Shown here piece by piece: positions 36,748 to 46,760 of a DNA stretch of 64,000 bases; the stretch's first letter is position 1, and every line of letters starts with the position of its first letter. Below the pieces are notes generated by a model that saw only the letters and a program-made list of their open reading frames with translations, was not told the DNA's origin and made no database searches. The DNA is taken from the NCBI RefSeq assembly GCF_003660165.1, contig NZ_CP032829.1, positions 1,550,001-1,614,000 of the forward strand, given 5' to 3'. The stretch is from Sphingomonas paeninsulae. Its GTDB lineage: Bacteria > Pseudomonadota > Alphaproteobacteria > Sphingomonadales > Sphingomonadaceae. The position numbers and the translations under genes are program-made.

Positions 36748-36880
36748 GGGTGGTTGGTGACATCCTGCGCGCTGAAAGCCGACCTCGCAACCGACTGATA
36801 TGAAGCGGGTCAATTGTTGCGCGACCGTCTCCCTCTGCTTAAACACCGCGACAAATTCGTTTGCTGTCAGGATGCGTCCC

Positions 36881-39709
36881 ATGCCCCATCGCCGGTTGTT
36901 AATCGCGCTTCCTCTCCTGTTCGCAGGCCCCGCCTATGCGGCTCCCGAACCCGCGCAGGTTGCGGCGCTGGTCGCAAAAGTCGATATTCCGTATGAGGCT
37001 TTCACGCTGCCCAACGGCCTGCGCGTGCTGGTTCATACCGACCGTAAAGCACCCGTCGTCGCGCTGTCGGTCTGGTATCATGTCGGGTCGAAGGATGAGC
37101 CCGCAGGCAAGACTGGCTTCGCTCATCTGTTCGAACATCTGATGTTCAACGGTTCGGAAAATGCGCCCGAGGATTTCTTCACACCGCTGCAACAGATCGG
37201 CGGGACCGATTATAACGGCACGACATGGTTCGACCGCACGAATTATTTTGAAACCGTGCCGACCGGTGCTTTACAGACCGCGCTGTTTCTCGAAAGCGAC
37301 CGCATGGGTCATCTGCTTGGTGGCATCGATCAGACCAAGCTCGATAACCAGCGCGGGGTCGTCCAGAACGAAAAGCGACAGGGCGACAACGAACCGTTCG
37401 GGCTGACCGAATATACGGTGCAGGCGACGTTGTTCCCCGTCGGCCATCCCTATCATCACACCACAATCGGTTCGATGGCCGACCTGAACGGTGCCAGCCT
37501 GACCGATGTGAAAAACTGGTTCCGGGCAAGGTACGGCCCGGACAATGCTGTGCTGGTTCTCGCTGGCGATATCGACGCCAAAACCGCGAAACCGCTGGTG
37601 ACAAAATGGTTCGGCGATATCCCGCGCGGTCCGGCGATAACGCGGGTCGAGGCACCGGTTCCGACACTCGCTGCGCCAGTGACGAAAGTCCTGAAAGACC
37701 GTGTGCCCTATACGCGCGTCGAACGACGTTGGGCGGTTGAGGGCGTGAACGGTGCCGACACCACCGCGTTGGAAGTCGCTGCGTCGGTATTGGGAGGGCT
37801 GTCATCAAGCCGCCTCGACAATGCACTGGTGCGCGGCGACCAGAGCGCGATTAGCGTTTCGGCCAGTGTGGAGGCGTTCGAACAGGTCGGTATCTTCACG
37901 ATATCGGCCAATGTTAAACCCGGCGCGGACCCCGTTGCAGTCGGCAAAAAGATTGATGCCATCGTCGCCGACTTCCTAAAGAACGGTCCCACTGCCGACG
38001 AGGTTCGCCGCGTCGCGACGCGATCGATCTCGGCCACGATCGGTGGTTATGAATCGGTCGGCGGCTTTGGGGGCAAAGCGGTCGCGCTCGCAGAGGGGCT
38101 GGTCTATTCGGACGATCCGCAGAAATATAAGAAAGACCTCGCCGAACTGGCCGCACAAACGCCTGCGACGGTCATGGCCGCATCGCGGAAATGGCTGTCG
38201 AGGCCGGTATTCAACCTGACCATCGAACCGGGACCGCGCGACACATCGCCTGCGGCGATGGCGTTGGCGGGCGACGATGCAACGGGTGCTGCTCCCGCTC
38301 CTGCCGTGACGACTGCCTCGGTTCCGCCGAAACCGACACGCACAGCACCGCCGGTTGGCGCGTTCCCGCCGCTGAAATTTCCGGCAATCGAACGCACAAC
38401 GCTCGCCAACGGCATATCGGTCTATTTTGCCCGCCGCCCCGCGGTGCCGGTGGTCCGCGTGTCGGTCAGTTTCGATGCAGGGTCGTCGGCCGATCCCGCC
38501 GATACGCTGGGCCTGCAATCGCTGACCATGGCGCTGCTCGATGAGGGGACGAAGACAAAGACCTCTGTCCAGCTTGCCGAAGCGCAGGAGCGCCTCGGTG
38601 CGACGATTTCGAGCGGGGGCGGGATCGACCGCAGCAACGTGGGGCTTTACGCACTGACCCCGAACCTCGGTGCATCGCTTGATTTGTTGGCCGATATCGT
38701 TCGCAACCCTGCCTTCGACCCCAAGGAAGTCGAACGGCTGCGCGGTCAACAACTTGCGGCAATCTCTGCGCAACTCAGCCAGCCGAACGGCGTTGCCAGC
38801 TATGTCCTGCCGGGCAAACTCTATGGGGCCGCCTATCCCTACGGCCGTCCATTCAGCGGCTTGGGCGATGCAGCTTCGGTCGCTAAAATCTCACGCGATG
38901 CCATTGCCGGTTTCCATCATGACTGGCTCTACGCTGGCAATGCCGCGATTTTCGTGGTCGGCGACACCGATATGGCAACGCTGAAACCGCTCCTCGAATC
39001 GAGCTTCGGCAACTGGCCGACCGATCGCATGGCGCGCCCACGTAAAAGCTTTGCCGCACCGATCCCGGCAAATGCCGCAACGAAAATCTATCTCGTCGAT
39101 CGACCCGGATCGCCACAGTCGGTCATCGCCGGCGGACAGGTGCTTGCTAACGAAGGAAAAGACGATGCGCTGATCGTGCTGCGTCAGGCAAATGACGTTC
39201 TGGGCGGCTCATTCCTGTCCCGCCTGAACACCGACCTGCGCGAAACGAAGGGTTGGTCCTATGGGGTCAGCGCCAGCATTCCCACGCTGGAGAATCGCGT
39301 ACCTTATATGATCAACGCGCCGGTGCAGGCCGACCGCACCGGAGATTCGGTCGCCGCGCTGATTGCCGATATCAAAACGTTCCTGGGACCGAAGGGTACG
39401 ACACCTGAGGAACTGGAGCGCACGGTCAACGGCAGTATTCGTGAACTGCCGGGTAATTTCGAAACGTCCGACGCCGTGCTCGGCGCAATGCAGCGGATCA
39501 TCTATCTGGGCCGCCCGGATAATTTCTACGAGACTTTGGCGGACCGATATCGCGCGATGACCGCCGCAGACTTCGATAAGGCAGCGCGTGCTGCCATCGA
39601 TCCGAACAAGCTCGTTTTCGTTGTCGTTGGTGATGCCGCAAAGGTGAAGCCGCAACTCGAAAAGCTGGGCTTGCCGCTTGAAACCGTTCAACTGCCGGTC
39701 GCGAAATAG
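36881..39709 (+). CDS. M16 family zinc metallopeptidase, fused two-module form
   Basis: Exported protein of about 942 residues with signal peptide (MPHRRLLIALPLLFAGPAYA). The first M16 module has the inverted zinc motif HLFEH followed by the distant Glu in NEKRQGDNEP, so it should be active. The second module (from about residue 500) lacks HxxEH (MALLDEGT at the site) and is the usual inactive partner that closes the chamber. A proline-rich linker joins them. ATG 36881 is preferred over in-frame 36800 because AGGA lies 8 bases upstream and the signal peptide starts there. The substrate is unknown. Confidence 0.88.
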   Translation: MPHRRLLIALPLLFAGPAYAAPEPAQVAALVAKVDIPYEAFTLPNGLRVLVHTDRKAPVVALSVWYHVGSKDEPAGKTGFAHLFEHLMFNGSENAPEDFFTPLQQIGGTDYNGTTWFDRTNYFETVPTGALQTALFLESDRMGHLLGGIDQTKLDNQRGVVQNEKRQGDNEPFGLTEYTVQATLFPVGHPYHHTTIGSMADLNGASLTDVKNWFRARYGPDNAVLVLAGDIDAKTAKPLVTKWFGDIPRGPAITRVEAPVPTLAAPVTKVLKDRVPYTRVERRWAVEGVNGADTTALEVAASVLGGLSSSRLDNALVRGDQSAISVSASVEAFEQVGIFTISANVKPGADPVAVGKKIDAIVADFLKNGPTADEVRRVATRSISATIGGYESVGGFGGKAVALAEGLVYSDDPQKYKKDLAELAAQTPATVMAASRKWLSRPVFNLTIEPGPRDTSPAAMALAGDDATGAAPAPAVTTASVPPKPTRTAPPVGAFPPLKFPAIERTTLANGISVYFARRPAVPVVRVSVSFDAGSSADPADTLGLQSLTMALLDEGTKTKTSVQLAEAQERLGATISSGGGIDRSNVGLYALTPNLGASLDLLADIVRNPAFDPKEVERLRGQQLAAISAQLSQPNGVASYVLPGKLYGAAYPYGRPFSGLGDAASVAKISRDAIAGFHHDWLYAGNAAIFVVGDTDMATLKPLLESSFGNWPTDRMARPRKSFAAPIPANAATKIYLVDRPGSPQSVIAGGQVLANEGKDDALIVLRQANDVLGGSFLSRLNTDLRETKGWSYGVSASIPTLENRVPYMINAPVQADRTGDSVAALIADIKTFLGPKGTTPEELERTVNGSIRELPGNFETSDAVLGAMQRIIYLGRPDNFYETLADRYRAMTAADFDKAARAAIDPNKLVFVVVGDAAKVKPQLEKLGLPLETVQLPVAK

Positions 39710-39732
39710 CGTCGGTCCAAAAGGAGAAGATT

Positions 39733-40035
39733 ATGTCGGATGTATCGGGAAAGTGGGATTGCGTAACGAAATCCCCGCTTGGTGAACTGAAAACGGTGCT
39801 GACCGTTGTTGTCGATGGCAACACGTTTACCGGTTCTAATTCGGGCGCTCAGGGTTCGATGGATATTACGGACGGAAAGGTTGACGGCAACACGCTGACC
39901 TGGACGATGGACATGAAGGTTCCGATGCCGATGGTGCTCGAATGCAACGCCACAATCGACGGCGAGACGCTGACGGGTGGCGTGAAAGCGGGGGCTTTCG
40001 GAACATCGCCGATGTCGGGAACCCGCGCTGCCTGA
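39733..40035 (+). CDS. Small conserved protein of unknown function
   Basis: 100 residues, no signal peptide, predicted all-beta: alternating polar/hydrophobic strands with Gly turns (GKWDCVTKSPLGELKTVLTVVVDGNTFTGSN; DITDGKVDGNTLTWTMDM; ATIDGETLTGGVKAGAFG). This looks like a small lipocalin-like or avidin-like beta-barrel, but no family is assigned. AAGGAGA lies 7 bases upstream of ATG. It is 23 bp after the M16 peptidase gene and may be co-transcribed. Confidence 0.65.
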   Translation: MSDVSGKWDCVTKSPLGELKTVLTVVVDGNTFTGSNSGAQGSMDITDGKVDGNTLTWTMDMKVPMPMVLECNATIDGETLTGGVKAGAFGTSPMSGTRAA

Positions 40036-40153
40036 TTGGCACGTAACAGTCTGATCGGGGTCAGTCGGAAAAAACGTCCGGCTGGCCCCCTCGATCTTTG
40101 ACGGGTCGCATTTAGGGTCTATCCCAGGGGCGAACAGTCCAGGAGAGACCAGC

Positions 40154-41611
40154 TTGCTTCGCCAACTCGCGCCCCGCGCTCGCAAAGTCCGCATTCTCGC
40201 TACGCTCGGTCCCGCCAGCAACACTCCCGAAATGATTGAGCGCCTTGCCCGCGCCGGTGCGGACGCTTTCCGTGTCAACATGAGCCACGGCACCCACGCC
40301 GATCACGCGCCCGTTATCGCGGCCATTCGCGCGATGGAAAAAACGCTCGGACGCCCGACCACCATTCTCGCCGATCTTCAGGGGCCAAAGCTGCGCGTCG
40401 GGACGTTTGCGGGTGGAAAAGCGACACTGGCGACGGGAAGCAGCTTTCGGCTCGATCGCAGCACGAAACCGGGAGATTCGACGCGCGTATGCCTTCCGCA
40501 TCGTGAAATATTCGACGCGCTGGAACTCGGTGCGCGCCTGTTGCTTGACGACGGCAAACTTGTTCTGCGTGTGACCGAAATGGCCGAAGACCATGTCATC
40601 ACGCGCGTCGAGGTCGGCGGAATATTGTCCGATCGCAAGGGGTTGAATGTGCCGGATGTGGTCGTGCCAGTAACGGCAATGACCGAAAAGGACCGCCGTG
40701 ATCTCGCATTTGCACTGGAACAGGGTGTAGACTGGATCGCACTGTCGTTCGTTCAGCGCCCCGAAGATCTTGCCGAAGCGCGCAAGCTGATCGGGGGTAA
40801 AGCGGCGCTGCTGGCAAAGATCGAAAAGCCAGCCGCACTCGAACGGCTTGAGGAAATCGTCGAACTGGCCGACGCTGTCATGGTCGCGCGCGGCGATCTC
40901 GGCGTTGAACTGCCACCCGAAGCCGTGCCGCCCGCCCAAAAGCGTATCGTCGAGATTGCCCGACGCATGGGACGGCCGGTGGTCGTTGCGACGCAAATGC
41001 TCGAATCGATGATCACGGCTCCTACGCCCACACGCGCCGAAGTCTCCGACGTCGGCAATGCGATTTATGACGGAGCCGATGCGGTGATGCTGTCCGCCGA
41101 ATCGGCAGCGGGCGCATGGCCGGTCGAATCGGTCGCAATGATGGACCGGATCGCCATGTCGGTAGAGGCCGACCCCGGCTTTGCCGCACGGCTGCACTTC
41201 AATGAAATCAAGGCCGATGCGACGACCGCCGATGCCCTTGCCGACGCCGCGCGCGAAATCGCATCGACCGTCGGCGCGCGCACGATCATTTGTTTCACGG
41301 TATCGGGTTCGACGGCGCGGCGGGTGGCTCGTGAGCGCCCATCAGTGCCGTTGCTTGTCTTGACCCCAAAGCTTCAGACAGCGCGCCGCCTTGGGCTGCT
41401 ATGGGGCGTTCATGCGGTCAGCACGCGTGAGATCGCCAGCTTCGAAGAGATGGTGGCAAAGGCAAAGCGCATGGCGCTGCGTCACGGACTCGCGATCGGT
41501 GGCGAACGCGTGATCGTACTCGCCGGTGTGCCCTTCGGAACGCCGGGATCAACCAATGTTCTTCACGTCGTGCGCCTGACCGGCGACGAACTGAAGGGAC
41601 ATCGGGACTAG
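40154..41611 (+). CDS. pyk: Pyruvate kinase
   Basis: Transfers phosphate from phosphoenolpyruvate to ADP, last step of glycolysis. 485 residues. Landmarks: RKVRILATLGPASNTPEMI, RVNMSHGTHADH, the active-site region LLAKIEKPAALERLEEI with the catalytic Lys, MVARGDLGVELP, and VATQMLESMI. It starts at TTG 40154 with a strong AGGAGA 8-9 bases upstream; no ATG alternative fits. The C-terminal domain is complete. Confidence 0.96.
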   Translation: MLRQLAPRARKVRILATLGPASNTPEMIERLARAGADAFRVNMSHGTHADHAPVIAAIRAMEKTLGRPTTILADLQGPKLRVGTFAGGKATLATGSSFRLDRSTKPGDSTRVCLPHREIFDALELGARLLLDDGKLVLRVTEMAEDHVITRVEVGGILSDRKGLNVPDVVVPVTAMTEKDRRDLAFALEQGVDWIALSFVQRPEDLAEARKLIGGKAALLAKIEKPAALERLEEIVELADAVMVARGDLGVELPPEAVPPAQKRIVEIARRMGRPVVVATQMLESMITAPTPTRAEVSDVGNAIYDGADAVMLSAESAAGAWPVESVAMMDRIAMSVEADPGFAARLHFNEIKADATTADALADAAREIASTVGARTIICFTVSGSTARRVARERPSVPLLVLTPKLQTARRLGLLWGVHAVSTREIASFEEMVAKAKRMALRHGLAIGGERVIVLAGVPFGTPGSTNVLHVVRLTGDELKGHRD

Positions 41612-41645
41612 ATGGAGACTGGATTTAAGCCTGTCTCAACAACGA

Positions 41646-41668
41646 TGCCGGCGTCGGTGACGCCGGCA
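41646..41668. terminator. Hairpin between convergent pyk and rpmJ
   Basis: Perfect 10-bp stem TGCCGGCGTC / GACGCCGGCA with a 3-base loop. It lies 35 bases after pyk and 7 bases after the rpmJ stop on the other strand. No T-run on either side, so it is a stabilising or weak bidirectional terminator candidate. Confidence 0.5.
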
Positions 41669-41674
41669 GCAGGA

Positions 41675-41800
41675 TCAGCCCTGACGGGCTTTGAACCGGC
41701 GATTCGTCTTGTTGATAACATACGTGCGCCCGCGACGGCGGATAACGCGGTTGTCGCGGTGACGGCCCTTGAGGGACTTCAGCGAGTTGCGGATCTTCAT
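41675..41800 (-). CDS. rpmJ: 50S ribosomal protein bL36, Cys-lacking type
   Basis: A 41-codon gene that is easy to miss. The protein begins [20 protein letters not shown], includes [16 protein letters not shown] and ends KARQG. It is very basic and matches the bL36 family of the YkgO type used by alphaproteobacteria. It lacks the four zinc-ligand cysteines/histidine of zinc-binding bL36. Part of the large-subunit peptidyl-transferase region. The ribosome-binding site is not canonical. It stands alone, convergent with pyk and divergent from the DUF4136 gene. Confidence 0.93.
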   Translation of the reverse strand: MKIRNSLKSLKGRHRDNRVIRRRGRTYVINKTNRRFKARQG

Positions 41801-41945
41801 GTGCGGGTGACTTTTCGGTAAAAAATTGTCTGGAAAATTGGAGCGCCGCGCCTACGGCTGAGGCGTGGCGAAGTCAAGACGAATGCGCCATGATCTCGAC
41901 TCGTTCGTTATCTACCTTGAATTACCCGACCTCAGGAGTTTGCCC

Positions 41946-42530
41946 ATGCGTATCCGTTCGCTTGCACTCGTAACGGCCCTCGCTCTCGGTGGATGTGCCG
42001 CGAGTATTCCGCCTGTGCAGGTCACGCGCTTCCATTTGGACGGTGCGATTGCGCCGGGCACGATCGCGCTTTCTCCCGCAGTCGGCCTTGAGCGGGCGAC
42101 CTATGAAGCGGCGGTAACGCGTGAATTGAACCGTCTCGGCTTTGCTACCGTCGAATCACCCAGTGCCCGGTATATCGTCGCTGTCGATTTCCAGCGTGAG
42201 GCCCGCGACACTCGCGATGCCGGACCGCGCCGCTCGCCGGTTTCGGTGGGTCTTGGCGGCGGAACCGGGGGTTATGGCAGCGGTGTGGGCGTAGGCGTTG
42301 GTCTCAGCTTTCCTATTGGTCGCAAGCGCAGCATCCAAAACGTATCGACGCGAATATCAGTCCGAATCACCGAACGGGCTAATGGAACGACCGTCTGGGA
42401 AGGCCGCGCCAATACAGAGGCGAGTTCGAACGCACCGGCATCGCAGCCGGGCCTTGCCGCCGACAAGCTGGCAGCAGCCTTGTTTAGCGACTTCCCCGGC
42501 GTGTCGGGCCGCACGGTGACCGTTCAGTGA
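41946..42530 (+). CDS. DUF4136-like lipoprotein
   Basis: 194 residues. Signal and lipobox MRIRSLALVTALALGGC give a lipid-anchored Cys 17. The domain has FHLDGAIAPGTIALSP, a Gly-rich stretch (LGGGTGGYGSGVGVGVGLSF), and VSVRITERANGTTVWEGRA-type strands, as in DUF4136 lipoproteins, whose function is unknown. ATG 41946 has AGGAG 7 bases upstream; the frame is open earlier but the lipobox fixes the start. Its stop overlaps the GTG of the next gene (GTGA). Confidence 0.72.
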   Translation: MRIRSLALVTALALGGCAASIPPVQVTRFHLDGAIAPGTIALSPAVGLERATYEAAVTRELNRLGFATVESPSARYIVAVDFQREARDTRDAGPRRSPVSVGLGGGTGGYGSGVGVGVGLSFPIGRKRSIQNVSTRISVRITERANGTTVWEGRANTEASSNAPASQPGLAADKLAAALFSDFPGVSGRTVTVQ

Positions 42531-43642
42531 GCATCAGCATCACGAGCGACTTCGACGGCGGCAATATCGAGGTTCTGAAGGCGAATGGCGCAAAGTTCGA
42601 CCTCGCGATTCGTAGCGACAAGGATTCGGACTTTTACCAGTGGTTCTATTTCCGCGTCGCCGATGCCGCGGGAGCCGAACTGGAGCTGCGAATCACCAAC
42701 TGTGGCGGTTCGGCTTATCCGCTCGGGTGGAACGACTATAGCGCTCGGGTCAGTGAGGATGGCAAAGACTGGACCTGCGCCGACACGGCCTATGCCGATG
42801 GAGTGCTGACAATCCGGCACACCCCGACAGAGGGCTGCGTCTGGTTCGCTTATTTTGCGCCCTATTCCAACGAACAGCATCATTCGCTGATCGCGCGAAT
42901 CGCCGCGCACGATCATGTTGAACACCGTGTCCTTGCCCAGACGCTCGATGGCCGCCCAATCGACTTGCTGACGCTCGGCGGGGGTAATCTCCAGGTCTGG
43001 CTCTATGCGCGCCAGCATCCCGGCGAAACGATGGCCGAATGGTGGATGGAGGGGGCGCTGGACCTGCTCGTATCGGACGACCCCGTCGCGCAAAAGCTTT
43101 TGGCTGCGGCTACTTTTTACGTCGTGCCGAACATGAATCCCGATGGCAGCGCACGCGGTCATTTGCGCACCAATAGCGTTGGCGTGAACCTCAATCGCGA
43201 ATGGCACGCGCCGAGTCTCGATCGCAGCCCTGAGGTTTGGCACGTCCGCGCGATCATGGATGAAACCGGCGTCGATTTTGCAATGGATGTTCATGGGGAC
43301 GAGGCTATTCCCCATGTTTTCGTGGCCGGGTTCGATGGTATCCCCTCATGGACTCAGCGTCAGGGCGATCTCTACACACGGTTTGCCAACGAGCTTGCGG
43401 CCCGCACCGTCGATTTCCAGACACAGCATGGCTATCCGACAGCAGGTGCGGGGAAAGCCAATCTTTCCATGTCCACCAACCAGCTCGCCGAACGCTTCGG
43501 TGCCGTCAGCATGACGCTGGAAATGCCGTTCAAGGACAATGACGACGCGCCCGATCCGCGACATGGCTGGTCGCCGGAGCGGTCGCGTCAGATGGGGCGC
43601 GATTGCCTCGCCGTGCTGGCAGGGATGATCGACGACCTGTGA
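42527..43642 (+). CDS. M14 family zinc carboxypeptidase (cytosolic carboxypeptidase type)
   Basis: 371 residues, no signal peptide. An N-terminal beta domain (about 1-120, FDGGNIEVLKANGAKFDLAIRSD) precedes the M14 domain, the arrangement of the Nna1/CCP subfamily. Zinc ligands are His164 and Glu167 in HPGE and His256 in VHGDE. NLNREW carries substrate-binding residues and Glu332 in TLEMPF is the general base. CCP relatives trim C-terminal or side-chain glutamates in eukaryotes; bacterial substrates are unclear. GTG start, coupled to the DUF4136 stop. Confidence 0.85.
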   Translation: MSISITSDFDGGNIEVLKANGAKFDLAIRSDKDSDFYQWFYFRVADAAGAELELRITNCGGSAYPLGWNDYSARVSEDGKDWTCADTAYADGVLTIRHTPTEGCVWFAYFAPYSNEQHHSLIARIAAHDHVEHRVLAQTLDGRPIDLLTLGGGNLQVWLYARQHPGETMAEWWMEGALDLLVSDDPVAQKLLAAATFYVVPNMNPDGSARGHLRTNSVGVNLNREWHAPSLDRSPEVWHVRAIMDETGVDFAMDVHGDEAIPHVFVAGFDGIPSWTQRQGDLYTRFANELAARTVDFQTQHGYPTAGAGKANLSMSTNQLAERFGAVSMTLEMPFKDNDDAPDPRHGWSPERSRQMGRDCLAVLAGMIDDL

Positions 43643-43675
43643 CCTCTGACCAGTGCCTGTGACCTCTGACCAGTG
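43636..43675. repeat. Exact 20-bp tandem duplication at the M14 gene stop
   Basis: The 20 bases cctgtgacctctgaccagtg occur twice in direct contact (43636-43655 and 43656-43675). The first copy contains the stop codon of the M14 gene. It lies in the 91-bp spacer before gpmA. It looks like a recent slippage duplication or an assembly artefact. Confidence 0.85.
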
Positions 43676-43733
43676 GACGTGATGCAGTTTGCCGATTATC
43701 GCGCGGCCGACCAATAAATCGGGAACGCTGATC

Positions 43734-44419
43734 ATGCCGACACTTGTCCTCATTCGCCACGGCCAGTCGGCGTGGAACCTCGAAAACCGGTTTACCGGCT
43801 GGTGGGACGTCGATCTCACTGAAAAGGGCGTGGGTGAGGCTTGGGCAGCAGGCGAGTTGATGAAGGCCAAGGGGCTCGATTTCGACCTGACCTTCACCAG
43901 TTTCCAGACCCGCGCGATCAAGACGCTCAATCTCTCGCTGGAGGCGATGGGCCGTCTGTGGCTTCCCGTCGAAAAAGACTGGCGGCTGAACGAGCGGCAT
44001 TATGGGGGCTGACCGGCCTCGACAAGGCGGAGACGGCGGCGCTGCACGGTGAAGATCAGGTCAAGATCTGGCGGCGCAGCTTCGATATTCCGCCACCCCT
44101 GCCTGAAGAAGGCAGCCCCTGGGATATGTCGAAGGACGTTCGCTATCACGGCGTCCCGATTCCCCAGACCGAAAGCCTGAAGGACACGATTGCGCGCGTG
44201 CTCCCCTATTGGGAGGCCCGGATCGCGCCCAAACTAAAGGCGGGAAAGCGCGTCCTGATTTCGGCGCACGGCAATTCATTGCGCGCGCTGGTCAAGCATC
44301 TGTCGGGCATTTCGGATGATGAGATCACAAGTCTGGAAATCCCGACCGGTCAGCCAATCGTTTATGAATTGGCGGACGATCTGACCGCGAAGGACCGCTA
44401 TTACCTCTCCGAACGCTGA
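43734..44419 (+). pseudogene. gpmA: 2,3-bisphosphoglycerate-dependent phosphoglycerate mutase, single-base frameshift
   Basis: Interconverts 3- and 2-phosphoglycerate. Begins [20 protein letters not shown] with the phospho-histidine His9, and has the second His in [16 protein letters not shown]. The frame from 43734 stops at 44010-44012 after NERHYGG; the rest ([18 protein letters not shown]...) continues one frame over to 44419. One extra G in the G5 run at 44004-44008 restores NERHYGGLTGLDK, the family's highly conserved segment, and gives about 228 residues. Loss of a glycolytic enzyme with everything else conserved suggests sequencing error more than a true pseudogene, unless gpmI is present elsewhere. 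Confidence 0.88.
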
Positions 44420-45003
44420 TCGGTCGAACGCCGGTCGGTCAGGCGCTGGGCCGCTTTCGCAGCGTACATCCGCCCATCGGCGCGGGCCAGCAGCGTGTCG
44501 ACCGTGTCATCGGCCTTCACCGTCGCAACGCCCATGGACAGGCCGATGATCAAGGATGCGCCGCTAAGTTCGAGAGGAGTGGCCTGTAGCGCGCTCATCA
44601 GCGCAACGGCCTTTGCGGTCGCTTTCGTTTCGTCCAGATGGTCGAGCAACAGCCCAAATTCGTCGCCACCGATCCGTGCAACCAGATCGCCAGCGCGAAT
44701 CTCCCGTCGCAGCAGATTCGCAACGTGGATCAATGCAGCATCGCCGGCACTGTGTCCGTGGCGATCGTTGATGGCCTTCAGGCCATCGACATCGACAAAC
44801 ACCACCGTCGCCGCTTCGCCATAGCGGGCAACCTGACTAACCACCCGCTCGACCTCGCGCACGAAACAGCGGCGATTGGGTAGCGGTGTGAGTGTATCCA
44901 TGTCGGCAAGACGCTCTACCTCATCCAGGCGCAGACGCAGCGATGCCAGTTCATCTCGCAATAAACGATTCTCATCGACCAGTCGCGTGATGGTATCTTG
45001 CAC
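44401..45003 (-). CDS. Diguanylate cyclase, GGDEF domain
   Basis: Makes c-di-GMP from two GTP. 200 residues, soluble. An N-terminal short coiled coil (1-34, [22 protein letters not shown], written in parts) probably dimerises the protein. The GGDEF domain follows with an intact active site GGDEF at 112-116, and an inhibitory I-site RxxD (Arg103, Asp106) exactly five residues before it. No sensory domain, so it may be controlled by expression or partner. Its last 19 bp overlap the end of gpmA on the other strand. Confidence 0.9.
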   Translation of the reverse strand: MQDTITRLVDENRLLRDELASLRLRLDEVERLADMDTLTPLPNRRCFVREVERVVSQVARYGEAATVVFVDVDGLKAINDRHGHSAGDAALIHVANLLRREIRAGDLVARIGGDEFGLLLDHLDETKATAKAVALMSALQATPLELSGASLIIGLSMGVATVKADDTVDTLLARADGRMYAAKAAQRLTDRRSTDQRSER

Positions 45004-45137
45004 TATGTACCCCCATTTTGAACTTAACTACATCGAACGTTGCCTTACAATACGATGACAGCGTTGCTTCGTTCCCGCCCGCCGCCTAAGAGGCTGAGGC
45101 TTCATGGCCCGCCTTGTCGGGCGTCGGGGGATGAAGC

Positions 45138-45626
45138 GTGGGCGAAACCGGACCGTTTGTTGGCATCATCATGGGTAGCCAGTCCGATTGGGCTACGATG
45201 ATGGCGTGCGCAGAAACGCTCGACGCGCTGGGCGTCGCCTATGAAACACGCATCGTGTCGGCTCATCGCACACCTGATAGATTGTTCGAATATGCGAAGA
45301 GTGCCGCATCGCGCGGCCTGAAGGTGATCGTTGCGGGCGCGGGTGGCGCGGCGCATCTTCCCGGCATGGCGGCATCGATGACAAGGCTTCCGGTGCTTGG
45401 CGTGCCGATCGAATCGAAATCGTTGAAGGGCATGGATAGCCTGTTGTCGATTGTGCAGATGCCTGGCGGGATTCCCGTGGGGACGCTGGCGATCGGTCGT
45501 CCGGGCGCAATTAATGCCGGGCTGCTTGCGGCGTCCATCCTCGCACTGTCGGACAATGCCTTGGCGGAAAAGCTCGATGCATGGCGCAGCGATCAGACGG
45601 CAAGCGTGGCTGACCGTCCCATATGA
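45138..45626 (+). CDS. purE: N5-carboxyaminoimidazole ribonucleotide mutase
   Basis: Moves the carboxyl group of N5-CAIR to give CAIR in purine synthesis. 162 residues. Class I PurE signatures are [43 protein letters not shown] and [18 protein letters not shown] start. It overlaps purK by 4 bp (ATGA), so the pair is translationally coupled and functionally linked. Confidence 0.95.
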   Translation: MGETGPFVGIIMGSQSDWATMMACAETLDALGVAYETRIVSAHRTPDRLFEYAKSAASRGLKVIVAGAGGAAHLPGMAASMTRLPVLGVPIESKSLKGMDSLLSIVQMPGGIPVGTLAIGRPGAINAGLLAASILALSDNALAEKLDAWRSDQTASVADRPI

Positions 45627-46705
45627 AGATACTGGCACCGGGGTCGACGATCGGGATTATCGGCGGGGGACAGCTTGGGCGGATGCTTGCCATCGCCGCG
45701 GCCCAGCTCGGCTACCGATCGCATATCTATAGCCCCGAACCGAGTGGTCCTGCGGCCGATGTGGCACCACGCTGGACACAAGGGGCTTATGACGACCGCG
45801 AGGCTCTGAAGGCATTTGCGGCCGATATCGACGTCGCGACCTATGAGTTTGAAAACGTTGACGCCGATCCGCTGGAGACTCTGGCTGCACTGGTGCCGCT
45901 GCACCCGCCCCTAAACGCGCTGCGAATCGCGCAGGATCGTGTGGCGGAAAAAACCTTTGCGCATGAACAGGGTGCGATCACGGCCAATTGGGCGATCGTA
46001 GATTCACGCGAAGACCTTGACGTGGCGATGGCTTCGGTCGGCACGCCTGCAATTCTGAAAACCACGCGTTTCGGCTACGATGGCAAAGGCCAGGCGCGAA
46101 TCATATCTCGTGAAGACGCTGACACAGCTTATGAAGCCATCGGTCGCAGCCCCGCGATTCTGGAAGCAATGGTTGCATTCGACCACGAATTTTCGGTCAT
46201 CGTCGCACGCGGGCAGGACGGCATCAGCACTGTCTGGGACGTTCCCGAAAACGTCCATGTTGATGGCATACTTGCGACATCCGCGATCCCGCCGCACGCC
46301 GACGTCCTTGCCCAGTTGGACGAAGCAAAGGCCATCGCAACCCGCATCGCCGACGCGCTCGATTATGTCGGTGTCATGGCCGTCGAATTCTTCGCCAGCG
46401 CCGATGGCCCGGTGTTCAACGAAATGGCCCCGCGCGTTCACAATAGCGGCCACTGGACGATCGAAGGCGCGGTCGCGTCGCAATTCGAAAACCACATCCG
46501 TGCCGTTTGCGGCCTGCCACTCGGCGACACCGCCCTCGTCGCGCCGCACGTCGTCATGCGAAATCTGATCGGCGAAGATGCCTCGCGCTGGCCCGAATTA
46601 TTCGCCCAGACTGGTGCTCATGTTCACCTGTATGGGAAGCATGAAGCGTCGCCGGGGCGCAAGATGGGTCATGTCACCCGGCTCTCGATCAACAACAACG
46701 GTTGA
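45623..46705 (+). CDS. purK: N5-carboxyaminoimidazole ribonucleotide synthase
   Basis: ATP-grasp enzyme that carboxylates AIR with bicarbonate to supply PurE. 360 residues. Starts [22 protein letters not shown], with the dinucleotide-type loop of PurK, and has [13 protein letters not shown] and [17 protein letters not shown], the PurK signature. It overlaps purE by four bases. Confidence 0.95.
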   Translation: MKILAPGSTIGIIGGGQLGRMLAIAAAQLGYRSHIYSPEPSGPAADVAPRWTQGAYDDREALKAFAADIDVATYEFENVDADPLETLAALVPLHPPLNALRIAQDRVAEKTFAHEQGAITANWAIVDSREDLDVAMASVGTPAILKTTRFGYDGKGQARIISREDADTAYEAIGRSPAILEAMVAFDHEFSVIVARGQDGISTVWDVPENVHVDGILATSAIPPHADVLAQLDEAKAIATRIADALDYVGVMAVEFFASADGPVFNEMAPRVHNSGHWTIEGAVASQFENHIRAVCGLPLGDTALVAPHVVMRNLIGEDASRWPELFAQTGAHVHLYGKHEASPGRKMGHVTRLSINNNG

Positions 46706-46760
46706 GACTGGCGCGTCTCTCCCCTAGAGCCGCGCTTCGATTTTCAATCCGGGGATTCTA

